A program made the translations under genes and the position numbers. A stretch of 64,000 nucleotides of DNA from JBBSBL01 sp046330255 (GTDB lineage: Bacteria; Actinomycetota; Thermoleophilia; Solirubrobacterales; Solirubrobacteraceae): NCBI GenBank assembly GCA_046330255.1, contig JAXLTC010000001.1, positions 372,001 to 436,000 of the forward strand, in the 5' to 3' direction. Positions 17,188 to 25,710 of the stretch are shown one piece after another. Positions within the stretch are counted from its first letter, which is position 1; every line of letters starts with the position of its first letter. The notes below the pieces were generated by a model. It was not told the DNA's origin and made no database searches. It saw only the letters and a program-made list of their open reading frames with translations.

Positions 17188-17225
17188 AGGGCCCGGCGGG
17201 CGCGTGCTGCGCCCAGCCGGGCCCT
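17188..17225. terminator. bidirectional terminator-like hairpin between efeB and a convergent gene
   Basis: AGGGCCCGGC (17188-17197) pairs perfectly with GCCGGGCCCT (17216-17225). There is no T-tract, as is common in GC-rich actinobacteria. It lies between convergent stops at 17178 and 17240. Confidence 0.6.
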
Positions 17226-17239
17226 GTCGCAGTGGGCGC

Positions 17240-17539
17240 TCAGCGCCGCTTGCTGCAGTAACGCCGCTTCTGGGCGCGCGTCTTGGCGTGCTTGCAGGCG
17301 CGCTTGCGCGCCTGGGCGCGGCGCTTGGCGGCGGCCCGCTTGCGGGCGGCGGCCCGGCGCTTGGCCGCGGCACGCTGCTTGTTGTGGAACGGGTCCTGGT
17401 ACTGGTGGTCGCCGGCGCCCTTGGAGGCGGACGACGTGGCCGGAACCGCGACGGCGGGGACCGCGACCGCCGTGGCGAGCATCGCCACGACGAGCATCCG
17501 CAGCCGCGCCCGGCGGGAGGGAGTTGGCATGTTGGTCAT
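17240..17539 (-). CDS. small secreted Ala/Arg/Lys-rich protein
   Basis: 99 residues. A signal peptide (LRMLVVAMLATAVAVPAVAV) leads to a short acidic/aromatic stretch (GDHQYQDPFHNKQ), then about 45 residues of near-repetitive basic sequence (AAAKRRAAARKRAAAKRRAQ and so on) ending CKHAKTRAQKRRYCSKRR with two Cys. It resembles the basic tails of some actinobacterial histone-like proteins, but the signal peptide points outside the cell. Could bind anionic polymer or be a cationic peptide. No named family. Confidence 0.55.
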   Translation of the reverse strand: MTNMPTPSRRARLRMLVVAMLATAVAVPAVAVPATSSASKGAGDHQYQDPFHNKQRAAAKRRAAARKRAAAKRRAQARKRACKHAKTRAQKRRYCSKRR

Positions 17540-17579
17540 GCTAGGTGAGACAAGCGCCGCGGGCGGAAGTTTCGCGGCT

Positions 17580-18194
17580 TCACGCGAGCTTCATAACGGC
17601 GAAGAACCCGACCGCCGGGCCCACGCGGCGCTCCCAGGCGAAGCCGGCCCCCTCGGCGCGCTCGCGCAGGCGCCCGGCGGTCACGACGTGCGGGTCGCCC
17701 CAGAGCTCCCCGACGACCAGCCGGCCGCCCGGGCGCAGCACGCGCCCCAGCTCGCGCAGCGCCTGCGCCTGGTCGGGGATCTCCCCCAGCACGGTCACGA
17801 GGTAGGCGGCATCGAAGGCGTCGTCCTCGTAGGGCAGCGAGCGGGCGTCTCCCTGCGACGGGTGGACGTGGCCGAGGCCAGCCTCGCCCGCGCGGCGCAT
17901 CGTGTGGTCGAGCATCTCCTGCTGGAGATCGAAGACGTCGAGACACCCGTCCGGACCGATCCACTCGGCGACCGGGAGCGAGTAGTAGCCGGTCCCCGGG
18001 CCGACCTCCAGCACGCGGCGCCCGCGGACCTCGCCGAGCGCGTCGCGCAGGCGCTCGCGCGTGATGAAGGGGTGCGGGGCCTCGACCCAGAAGCGCTGGC
18101 TGTAGGGGCACGCCGAGGGGTTGCGCCGCCACCACACTGCTCCGGCGGCGAGGGCGCCGGCGGCCAGCAGCGCCGCTCCGGTGGGGCGATTCAT
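17580..18194 (-). CDS. class I SAM-dependent methyltransferase, membrane-anchored
   Basis: 204 residues. A short N-terminal hydrophobic stretch (GAALLAAGALAAGAVWW) may anchor it. The Rossmann methyltransferase motifs follow: VLEVGPGTGYYSLPVAE (motif I, about residue 62), DVFDLQQEML (motif II), QGDARSLPYEDDAFDAAYLV (motifs II/III) and VLRPGGRLVVGEL (motif post III). These are the UbiE/Coq5-like small-molecule methyltransferase pattern. Substrate unknown. The start at 18194 is the first Met that keeps the N-terminal helix. Confidence 0.85.
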   Translation of the reverse strand: MNRPTGAALLAAGALAAGAVWWRRNPSACPYSQRFWVEAPHPFITRERLRDALGEVRGRRVLEVGPGTGYYSLPVAEWIGPDGCLDVFDLQQEMLDHTMRRAGEAGLGHVHPSQGDARSLPYEDDAFDAAYLVTVLGEIPDQAQALRELGRVLRPGGRLVVGELWGDPHVVTAGRLRERAEGAGFAWERRVGPAVGFFAVMKLA

Positions 18195-18242
18195 GCGCGC
18201 CTCATACTCGCACGTGTGGCCGCGAGCGGCCGCGGCCACCGA

Positions 18243-18326
18243 TGCGGGCGGAGGGACTCGAACCCCCAAGGCCCTGAGGCCACCGGCTCCTAAGGCCGGC
18301 GTGTCTGCCAGTTCCACCACGCCCGC
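18243..18326 (-). tRNA. tRNA-Leu (UAG anticodon)
   Basis: Minus-strand class II tRNA: acceptor GCGGGCG / CGCCCGC, anticodon stem CCGGC / GCCGG with loop CTTAGGA (anticodon TAG), long variable arm, T arm with GGTTCGAGTCC. Discriminator A; no encoded CCA. About 84 nt. Confidence 0.94.
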
Positions 18327-18404
18327 TGGGCCGCGGCGCGCGTCCGAAACCCCCGGAGCCCGGGGATGCGCACGGCCGGGGGGCATTGTAGGGTCCGCTA
18401 CGGG

Positions 18405-18941
18405 ATGGAGAACGAGGGTGTGATCATCGAGCACCCGAACCGCGAGAAGCCCGAGTCGAAGGCGACGAAGGCGACGGTGGTCCTGCTGCTGCTCGCCTCC
18501 GCCGCCCTGATGCTGATCGTGCTGGTGTTCGGATGGTCGGTGCTGGAGGGCCAGAAGCTGGTCTCGTTCGGCTACGTGATCGTGTACCTCCTGCTCGCCT
18601 ACTACGTGTCCCGCTGGACGCGGGGCGCGCTGCCGATCGCGGCCGCGCTGGCGATCATCCTCGCGATCCTCTGCGTCGTGGCGGGGCCGGGCTGGTTCGA
18701 GCGGGACAAGACCGGCTACGCGGCGCCGGAGACGATCTTCGGCGGGACGGGCCTCGACGCCGACCTCCTCGGCCTGCTGGTGCTGCTGATCGTTCCCGTC
18801 CAGATCCTGCTGATCGCCTTCGGCGCGCAGGGCTTCCGCCAGGCGTGGAACGTGGAGCTCGAGGTCCCGGCCGACCGCGCCGGCGGCGCGGGCGGGCACC
18901 CCGGCGGCCCGGGCCCGGCCATCCCTCCGGCGACGGCCTGA
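18405..18941 (+). CDS. conserved integral membrane protein
   Basis: 178 residues with four or five hydrophobic helices (TVVLLLLASAALMLIVLVFG; LVSFGYVIVYLLLAYYVS; LPIAAALAIILAILCVVAG; LLGLLVLLIVPVQILLIAFG) and a cytosolic-type Gly/Pro/Ala tail. Residues 88-118 carry WFERDKTGYAAPETIFGGTGLDAD between helices. No catalytic motif. It lies between two tRNA-Leu genes. Function unknown. Confidence 0.75.
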   Translation: MENEGVIIEHPNREKPESKATKATVVLLLLASAALMLIVLVFGWSVLEGQKLVSFGYVIVYLLLAYYVSRWTRGALPIAAALAIILAILCVVAGPGWFERDKTGYAAPETIFGGTGLDADLLGLLVLLIVPVQILLIAFGAQGFRQAWNVELEVPADRAGGAGGHPGGPGPAIPPATA

Positions 18942-19118
18942 GGCGCTTCGCGCAGAACGGCATCAGGGGGGCGCGGCCCGCGGGGAACTCGGAAACCGCG
19001 TCGGTCTCGACCCCTATGAGGGGTGCTCGTTGACGCGGTGAACCGGCGGGCCGCCGGCGCCGGGGCCGGGCCGCCGGCCCTTATGGCGCCGGGGGCGGCG
19101 GGCCTACAATCGGGTTCT

Positions 19119-19204
19119 GCGGCGGTGGTGGAATCTGGTCAGACACGGGGCCCTCAAAAGGCCTTGCCCGAAAGGGCGTGTGGGTTCGAGTCCCACCCGC
19201 CGCA
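19119..19204 (+). tRNA. tRNA-Leu (CAA anticodon)
   Basis: Plus-strand class II tRNA: acceptor GCGGCGG / CCGCCGC, anticodon loop CTCAAAA (anticodon CAA), variable arm TTGCCCGAAAGGGCG, T arm GTGGGTTCGAGTCCCAC. Discriminator A at 19204; no encoded CCA. About 86 nt. Confidence 0.95.
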
Positions 19205-19292
19205 CTGAGCCGGGCGAGCGATCCTGGCTTGTGGTCGTGCTGCGACCGAAAGTCAGGATCGGATGGTCAGCCGGAGCGGAGGACCGCCGCGC

Positions 19293-20072
19293 TCAGCCGA
19301 TGAGCGGCAGGAGCTCCGCGGCGAGGGTCGCCGGCGCCGCGAGCAGGCCGCCCGGCAGGGGGCCGGACGGCTCGAGCTCGCGCACCTCGAGCCCCGCGCG
19401 GTGGCAGACCAAGCCGCCTGCCGCCAGGTCCCAGCGGTTGAGCCCGCGCTCGTAGTAGGCGTCGTAGCGCCCGGCGGCCGTCCAGCACAGGTCGAGCGCC
19501 GCGCTCCCCAGCCGCCGGATGTCGCGCACGCGCGGGAGCAGGCGCGCGACCACCTCGGCCTGGGCCGCGCGAACCGTGGCGTCGTAGGCGAAGCCGGTGG
19601 CGACCATCGCGCTCGCCGGCTCCTCGCGAGCGGAGCCGCGCAGCGTCTCGTCCCCGAGCCGCGCGGGTCCGCCCCGCGTGGCGGTGAACTCCTCGCCGCG
19701 CGGCGGGTCGAGCACGACCGCGGCGATCGCTCCGCGGTCGTCCTCGCAGGCGACGCTCACCGACCACTGCGGAATCCCGAACAGGTAGTTGACCGTGCCG
19801 TCGAGCGGATCGACCACCCAGCGCACCCCGCTCGGCCCGCCCGCCTCCCCTCCCTCCTCGCCGAGGACCGCGTCGTCCGGGCGCCGCGCGGAGAGCAGCT
19901 CGCGGATCGCTCGCTCCGCGGCCAGGTCGGCCTCGCTGACGAGGTCCGTGGGCGTGCTCTTGGCGCGCACCCCGCGCGGGCGCTCCCCGGCTCGCTCGAG
20001 CAGCAGGTCTCCCGCGGCGCGGGAGACCTCGCGCGCCACCGCGAGCAGCGCGTCCGGGTCCGCGCCGCTCAC
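19293..20072 (-). CDS. inositol monophosphatase family protein
   Basis: 259 residues with the Mg-dependent phosphatase signatures: LGEEGGE (metal Glu), WVVDPLDGTVNYLFGIP (about residue 82; the DPLDGT motif) and the C-terminal NRWDLAAGGLVCHRAG (Asp ligand). Covers inositol-1-phosphatase, histidinol-phosphatase HisN and related activities. The GTG start overlaps the amidase stop as GTGA, so it is co-translated with that gene. Confidence 0.9.
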   Translation of the reverse strand: MSGADPDALLAVAREVSRAAGDLLLERAGERPRGVRAKSTPTDLVSEADLAAERAIRELLSARRPDDAVLGEEGGEAGGPSGVRWVVDPLDGTVNYLFGIPQWSVSVACEDDRGAIAAVVLDPPRGEEFTATRGGPARLGDETLRGSAREEPASAMVATGFAYDATVRAAQAEVVARLLPRVRDIRRLGSAALDLCWTAAGRYDAYYERGLNRWDLAAGGLVCHRAGLEVRELEPSGPLPGGLLAAPATLAAELLPLIG

Positions 20073-21451
20073 CCGGCGAGCGCGGGGCGGCGGTCCGCCC
20101 ACGGGCGCTCCGCCTCGATCTGACCCGCCAGCGACAGCAGCCCGGCCTCGCCGTCGCGCCTGGCGACCAGCTGGACCGCGAGCGGCAGGCCGCCCGCCGC
20201 CGTTCCCATCGGGATCGCGGCCGCCGGCTGGCCGGTGACGTTCCAGAGGCCGGTCCACGGCGTGAGCTGCGCGGCGCCGTTCAGCGTCCACGCGGCGCCG
20301 CGCCCCTCGAACTGCTCGATCTCGAGCGGCAGCCGCGCGAGGCCGGGCTGGAGCAGAGCGTCGCAGTCGGCCCACGAGGAGTTGACCCGCTCGGCGAGCG
20401 ACGCCTCCTGCGCGCGCAGCTTCGCGAGCCCCGCGGGCGGGACGAGCGAGCCCAGCCGCATCATGCCGCGGGTGCGGCGCTCCAGCCGGCGCCGGTCCCC
20501 CATCGCCACCCCGTCGTCGTGGATCCCGCGCAGGTAGCGGGCGACGACGTGGATGAAGGCCGGGCCCCAGTCGAGGTCCCGCTCGACGACCTCGTGCCCC
20601 AGGCCGCGCAGCAGCTCGATCGCCTCCTCGTAGGCGCGGACGGGCTCGCTCGCGACGGGGCCCGGCACGGGGAGGTTGCGCGCCGCCGCGATCCGCAGCC
20701 TGCCCGGCGGGGTGCGTGCGGCATCCGCGTAGCGCACGCCGGCGGGAGCGTCGGCCGTGACGTCGAGGAAAAGCGCCGCGTCGGCGACGCTGCGGGCCAG
20801 GGGGCCGAGGTGGTTGAGGCCGTGCCAGCCCTCGACCTTCGGCGCGAGCGGGATGCGATCGCGCTGCGGCTTGAGTCCGAAGAGCCCGCAGCACGCCGCC
20901 GGGATGCGGACCGACCCGGCGCCGTCCGAGCCCAGCGCGGCGGGCACGAGCCCGGCCGCGACGGCGGCGCCCGACCCGCCGCTCGAGCCGCCCGGAGAGC
21001 GCGAGTCGTCCCACGGGTTGCGCGTGACGCCGAACGCCGCCGACTCCGTGAAGGGGAAGATCGTCAGCTCCGGGACGTTCGTCTTGCCGACGACGATCGC
21101 GCCCGCCGCGCGGAGCCTGCGCACGACCTCCGCGTCCTCGAGCCTCGGGACCGGGTCGTGCGCCGCGCTCCCGTAGGCGGTGACCTCCCCCGCAACGTCC
21201 ACGTCGTCCTTGATCGCCACCGGCACGCCGAGCAGCGGGCGCTCGTCGCCCGCCTCGAGCCGGGCCGCCGCCTGCTCGGCCTCGGCGAGCGCCCGCTCCG
21301 CCATCACGACGCGGAAGCTGCGCAAGCGCCTGTCGATGCGGTCGATCCGTGCCAGCGCGACCTCGACGGTCTCGCGCGGGCTGACCTCCCGCTCGCGGAT
21401 CAGCTCGGCCTGGCGCGCGAGCCCGGCGAAGGCGAGATCGGTGGGCTCCAT
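20069..21451 (-). CDS. amidase signature family enzyme
   Basis: 460 residues. The Ser-cisSer-Lys triad is visible: VAIKDDVDV (Lys about residue 80), and SRSPGGSSGGSGAAVAAG (about 150-167) with GSDGAGSVRIPAA after it. C-terminal LPLAVQLVARRDGEAGLLSLA is typical of amidases. It is shorter than GatA and no gatB/gatC is near, so hydrolysis of a small amide is more likely than tRNA amidation. A TAGGAT box lies nine bases before the ATG. Coupled to the phosphatase downstream. Confidence 0.9.
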   Translation of the reverse strand: MEPTDLAFAGLARQAELIREREVSPRETVEVALARIDRIDRRLRSFRVVMAERALAEAEQAAARLEAGDERPLLGVPVAIKDDVDVAGEVTAYGSAAHDPVPRLEDAEVVRRLRAAGAIVVGKTNVPELTIFPFTESAAFGVTRNPWDDSRSPGGSSGGSGAAVAAGLVPAALGSDGAGSVRIPAACCGLFGLKPQRDRIPLAPKVEGWHGLNHLGPLARSVADAALFLDVTADAPAGVRYADAARTPPGRLRIAAARNLPVPGPVASEPVRAYEEAIELLRGLGHEVVERDLDWGPAFIHVVARYLRGIHDDGVAMGDRRRLERRTRGMMRLGSLVPPAGLAKLRAQEASLAERVNSSWADCDALLQPGLARLPLEIEQFEGRGAAWTLNGAAQLTPWTGLWNVTGQPAAAIPMGTAAGGLPLAVQLVARRDGEAGLLSLAGQIEAERPWADRRPALAG

Positions 21452-21527
21452 GGCCGCCGGATCCTATTCAAAGTCGCGCATCTCTCCTCAGGGCGGGAGC
21501 CCGGCCTGCCGATGCCTCGGGTAGCCC

Positions 21528-24464
21528 GTGAGCGCACACCGCGCCAGCCTGCCCGAGGACCAGCCCGCCCGCGAGCCGGCGGACGGCGCCGCCCTGCCCG
21601 CCGGGGAGCCGCGCGAGTCCAGCGGCGCGACGATCCGGGGGCTCCTCGCCTATGTCGAGGGCGCGCGCGGCGCCGCCGCCCGGGCCGAGGTGATCGCGCG
21701 CGCGGGGATGACCGGGCGCGAGGCCGACCTCGACGACGAGGCACGCTGGTGGTCGCGCGAGCTGAAGCTCCGGCTGTTCCGCTCCGCGGCCGAGGTCGTG
21801 GGCGATCCCGAGGTGCCCCGGCGCCTCGGCGAGAACGCCGTGGAGATCGGCGCGCAGAACGCGGCGCGGATCGTGCTGGGAGCGCTCGGCTCGCCGCGCG
21901 CGATCTACTCGCAGGTGGGCCGCGTGTGCGCCCGCTTCACCGCCACGCTACGCCTGGAGCCGCTTTCCGTGCGGCGCGGGACCGCCAGGATCCGCGCTCG
22001 CCAGGCGCCCGGATTCGAGGCGAACGTGGACGAGTGCGCCTTCGTCGCCGGGATGCTTACCGCGGCCCCGCGCCTGTTCGGCGCCCCGGCCGCCCGCGTC
22101 CGCCACACCCGCTGCGAGGCCCGCGGGGACGAGGCCTGCCTCTACGAGGTCGCCTGGGACGTCGAGCGGCGCTGGCCCCGGCGGCTCGCCGTCGCGGCCG
22201 GCGGCCTCGGCGCGACCGGCATCGTCGCCGCCGCGGCGCTCGACCCCGCGCTCCTGCCCGAGGCCGCGGCGCTGGCCGCCGGCGGCCTCGGCGGGCTGCT
22301 GTGGAACGGGCAGTCGGCGGGCCGCCGGGAGCGCAAGCGGCTCGAGGCGGAAGTCGAGCGCCAGGCCGAGGCCGCGGGCCGCCTGACGCTCTCCCTGCAG
22401 GACCTCGTGTCCGGCCTCGCGCTGGACGATGTCGTCGCGAAGATCCTCGCGAACGCGCGCTGGGTGCTCGGCGGAAGCGAGTACCTGCTCCTGCTGGACG
22501 ACGGACAGGGCCCGCGCTGCCAGGGCGCGTGGCACCTGCCGCCGGACGTGGTGGCGGCGATCGAGACCTGGGCCGAGGCGCGTGGCGCGATGAGCGAGCC
22601 GCGGATCGCCGACGAGCTTCGCGGCGTGCCGGAGCTCGAGCTGCTCCCGGACCACCCGGACTTCCCCGTCGGCTCGCTCTGCTCGGCGCCGCTGCGCTGG
22701 CGGGACGAGAGCGTCGGGGTGATCGTCGCGCTGTCGCCGGCCCCGTGGGCGTTCCTCGGCGTGGACCTGGACCTGCTCGCGTTCTACGCGACACAGGCGT
22801 CGGTGGCGGTCGCGAACGCGCGCCTCTATCAGGAGCAGCAGGACCGGGCGAGCCGCGACGCCCTGACCGGCCTGCTCAACCACCGCGAGTTCCACGAGCG
22901 CGTGAACGCGGAGATCGAGCGCTCCCGCCGGCACGCGGGTCGCTTCAGCGTCGTGCTGTTCGACCTCGACTCCTTCAAGCTGGTCAACGACCTGGCCGGC
23001 CACGCCGCGGGCGACCGCGTGCTGCGGCAGGCGGGACGCGCGCTGGAGCTCTGCGCGCGCGCCTCGGACGTCGCGTTCCGGCTCGGCGGAGACGAGTTCG
23101 CGCTGCTGCTCCCGGAGACCGCGGCGGACGCCGCCCGCGACGTCGCCAAGCGGGCGGGATCGGCGCTCGCCGCGATCGACTCGCGAACGGGCGCCTCCTA
23201 CGGGGTCGCGGCGTGGCCGTCGGACGGCCACGCGAAGGACGCGCTCCTGGCACGGGCCGACGCGGGGCTCTACGCGATGAAGTGGAACGGCGGCCACGAG
23301 CCGGAGGAGGCCTCGCCCCGGAGCGAGGAGCCGGACGGCGACGCCGAGCCCGACGGGCGGCTCGCGCTCGCAGCGGCCGCGATCCAGTCGGCCCACCAGC
23401 GCGAGCGCCTGAGCGTCGCGAGCCGCCTCTCGGCGAGGCTCGCGCCGCTGGTGGAGCCCGGGGAGATCTGCCGGGCGACCGTCGAGGAGCTGCACCACTC
23501 GTTCGACTACCACCTCGCGGACATCCACCGCCTCGAGTCGGAGGGCCTGCTGCGTCTGGCCGCGGGCGCCGGCGCGCTGATGGCGGAGCTCGAGACCGGG
23601 AGCGCGCAGGTCCAGCCCGTCACCACCGGCGTGCGTGGCCTCGTGGCGCGGGACGGCCAGCGGAAGCTGGTGCGGGACACCTCGCGCGACCCGGACTTCA
23701 TCGGTCCGGCGTCCGGCGACGGCGGGCCGGGCTCGGAGCTGTGCGTCCCGATCGTGGTCGATGGCCACCTGTGGGGCGTCCTGAACCTCGAGCAGGACCA
23801 CGTCGACGGCTTCTCTGCGGACGACGTCCTGCTCGCCGACACGGTCGCCGCGCAGGTCGGCGCGGCCATCCACCGGTCGGTTCTCTACGGTGAGCTCGAG
23901 GCTGCGTTCACCTCGACGATCGCCGCGCTGTCCGACGCGCTCGAGGCCAACGACGCCTACACAGCCGCGCACGCGCGCGAGGTCGCCGAGCTGGCGGCCC
24001 GGGTCGCCGCGCGCGTGGGGATGGACGCCGAGCAGCAGCGGATGCTCGGCTACGGCGCGCTGCTGCACGACATCGGGAAGATCGCGCTGCACCCCGACAT
24101 CCTCGGCAAGCCGGGGCCGCTCGACCCCGCCGAGCTGGAGCAGATGCGCCAGCACACGGTGATCGGCGAGCGCCTGCTCGCGCGCATCCCGTTCTTCACC
24201 GGCGTGCATCCGCTCGTGCGCTCGGCGCACGAGCGCTGGGACGGGCACGGGTATCCCGACGGGCTCGAGGGCGAGGGCATCCCGCTCGGCGCGCGGGTGA
24301 TAAGCGCCTGCGACGCGTACCACGCGATGACCTCGGACCGCCCCTACCGCCGGGCAATGTCGCGCGAGCGCGCGGTTCGCGAGCTGCGCGAGGGCTCCGG
24401 ATCGCAGTTCGACCCCGTGGTCGTGCGCGCGCTGCTCGCGGAGCTGGAGCGCCCGGGCCGCTAG
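21528..24464 (+). CDS. c-di-GMP signalling protein: V4R-like, GAF, GGDEF, GAF, HD-GYP
   Basis: 978 residues. N-terminal part (about 60-205) ends RHTRCEARGDEACLYEVAW, like the Cys-containing end of a 4-vinyl-reductase (V4R) domain. A hydrophobic stretch (about 222-265) follows, then a GAF-like domain (about 300-435), then GGDEF with RLGGDEFALLLPET and an intact upstream inhibitory site RASD (about 515). A second GAF lies at about 640-790. The C-terminal HD-GYP has HDIGKIALHPDIL and AHERWDGHGYPDGL. It could both make and break c-di-GMP under two sensory inputs. It opens with GTG, divergent from the amidase. Confidence 0.93.
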   Translation: MSAHRASLPEDQPAREPADGAALPAGEPRESSGATIRGLLAYVEGARGAAARAEVIARAGMTGREADLDDEARWWSRELKLRLFRSAAEVVGDPEVPRRLGENAVEIGAQNAARIVLGALGSPRAIYSQVGRVCARFTATLRLEPLSVRRGTARIRARQAPGFEANVDECAFVAGMLTAAPRLFGAPAARVRHTRCEARGDEACLYEVAWDVERRWPRRLAVAAGGLGATGIVAAAALDPALLPEAAALAAGGLGGLLWNGQSAGRRERKRLEAEVERQAEAAGRLTLSLQDLVSGLALDDVVAKILANARWVLGGSEYLLLLDDGQGPRCQGAWHLPPDVVAAIETWAEARGAMSEPRIADELRGVPELELLPDHPDFPVGSLCSAPLRWRDESVGVIVALSPAPWAFLGVDLDLLAFYATQASVAVANARLYQEQQDRASRDALTGLLNHREFHERVNAEIERSRRHAGRFSVVLFDLDSFKLVNDLAGHAAGDRVLRQAGRALELCARASDVAFRLGGDEFALLLPETAADAARDVAKRAGSALAAIDSRTGASYGVAAWPSDGHAKDALLARADAGLYAMKWNGGHEPEEASPRSEEPDGDAEPDGRLALAAAAIQSAHQRERLSVASRLSARLAPLVEPGEICRATVEELHHSFDYHLADIHRLESEGLLRLAAGAGALMAELETGSAQVQPVTTGVRGLVARDGQRKLVRDTSRDPDFIGPASGDGGPGSELCVPIVVDGHLWGVLNLEQDHVDGFSADDVLLADTVAAQVGAAIHRSVLYGELEAAFTSTIAALSDALEANDAYTAAHAREVAELAARVAARVGMDAEQQRMLGYGALLHDIGKIALHPDILGKPGPLDPAELEQMRQHTVIGERLLARIPFFTGVHPLVRSAHERWDGHGYPDGLEGEGIPLGARVISACDAYHAMTSDRPYRRAMSRERAVRELREGSGSQFDPVVVRALLAELERPGR

Positions 24465-24507
24465 CCGGGCGGCGCCCGCCACGACGGCTGCCATCATCCG
24501 CGCTCGG

Positions 24508-25704
24508 ATGGAGCCGATCGATCTCGCGCGCGAGCTGGGCGCGATCCGGGCCCGCGCGCCGGGCAGCGACTCCGAGCGGCGCGCGGCGCTCCTGCTGCGC
24601 GATCGCCTCGCCGCGCTCGGCCGCGCCCCGGCGGTCGAGACGCTGTGGGTGCGTCCGAACGCCGCGGCGGCGGCGGCCTGGGCGACGCTGCTCGGGATCG
24701 CCGGCAGCCTCCTCTCCGTTGCGGAGCCGCGCGCCGGCCTCGCGGCGCTCCTGGTCGTGCTGGTCGCGTTCGCCGCCGAGCTGACCGGGATCCGCGCGCG
24801 ACCGCTGCGCCTGCTGACCCGCGAGCGCGCGACCCAGAACGTGCTCGCCCCTCCCCCGCCCCGCGACGGCGAGCAGCCGGCGCTGACCCTGACGCTCGTG
24901 GCCGGCTGTGACGCGCCGCCCCGCGCCCGCGGGCTGGCTCGCCCGCTGCAGGCGGCCGCCGCCGGGCTGTGGCCGAGCGCGCGGGCGTGGCTGGGCGGAG
25001 CCCTGCTGGCGCTGGTCGTGCTCGCGGGGATGCGGGCACTGGGCCAGGACGGCCGCGGGGTCGGCGCCGCGCAGCTCGTCACCACCGTCGCGCTGCTCGC
25101 GGCGCTGCTCGTCCTCGCGGAGATCTCGCTCGCGCCCGCGGCCGGTGGCGAGCGCGAGGCCGCGGCGGCCGCTGTCGCCGTGGCGCTCGCGGCGGCGCTC
25201 GACGCCGCCCCGCCCCGCGCGCTCGCCGTCGAGGTGCTGATCGCGGGCGCCGCGAGCGCCGACGCGGCCGGGGCGGAGCGCTGGGTGCGCTCGCGCCGGC
25301 GCGGGGTGAGGCGCGAGAACGTCGCGGTGCTCGCGGTCGAGCCGTGCGGGGCGGGCCCGCCCGCCTGGCGCCGCTCCGACGGACCGCTCGTGCGACTCCG
25401 CGCTCACCCCCAGCTGCTCGCGCTGTGCGACCGGGTCGCGCGCGAGGAGCCGGCGCTCCGGGCGCGGGCGATCGCCGGCCGGGGCACCTCGCTGTCGCTG
25501 CCCGCCCGGCGGGCGGGCTGGGCCTCGATCGCCGTGCAGAGCGCCCCGTCCGCGGGCGCCGGGAAGCCGGGCGCGGCGACTGATCCGGACGCGGGCGCGC
25601 CGGCCGCGACGCTCGAGTTCTGCCTCGCGCTCGTCGGCGCCCTCGACGACGAGCTGTCCCGGTCCGCGACGGCGCGCGCCCCGGCCGGCGCAGCCGCCGG
25701 GTGA
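24508..25704 (+). CDS. M28-peptidase-like membrane protein lacking metal ligands
   Basis: 398 residues. N-terminal DLARELGAIRARAPGSDSERR matches the prodomain helix of M28-like peptidases; two hydrophobic segments sit at about 50-88 and 155-185. By alignment with the intact M28 gene at 43410, RERATQNVLA and LTLVAGCDAPPRARG correspond to GANVVARLP and LVLVAHHDAARTG, so the zinc His is replaced by Gly/Cys, and the DN and EE ligand motifs are missing. Probably a catalytically dead paralogue with a binding or scaffolding role. No other family fits. Confidence 0.6.
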   Translation: MEPIDLARELGAIRARAPGSDSERRAALLLRDRLAALGRAPAVETLWVRPNAAAAAAWATLLGIAGSLLSVAEPRAGLAALLVVLVAFAAELTGIRARPLRLLTRERATQNVLAPPPPRDGEQPALTLTLVAGCDAPPRARGLARPLQAAAAGLWPSARAWLGGALLALVVLAGMRALGQDGRGVGAAQLVTTVALLAALLVLAEISLAPAAGGEREAAAAAVAVALAAALDAAPPRALAVEVLIAGAASADAAGAERWVRSRRRGVRRENVAVLAVEPCGAGPPAWRRSDGPLVRLRAHPQLLALCDRVAREEPALRARAIAGRGTSLSLPARRAGWASIAVQSAPSAGAGKPGAATDPDAGAPAATLEFCLALVGALDDELSRSATARAPAGAAAG

Positions 25705-25710
25705 GGCGCC

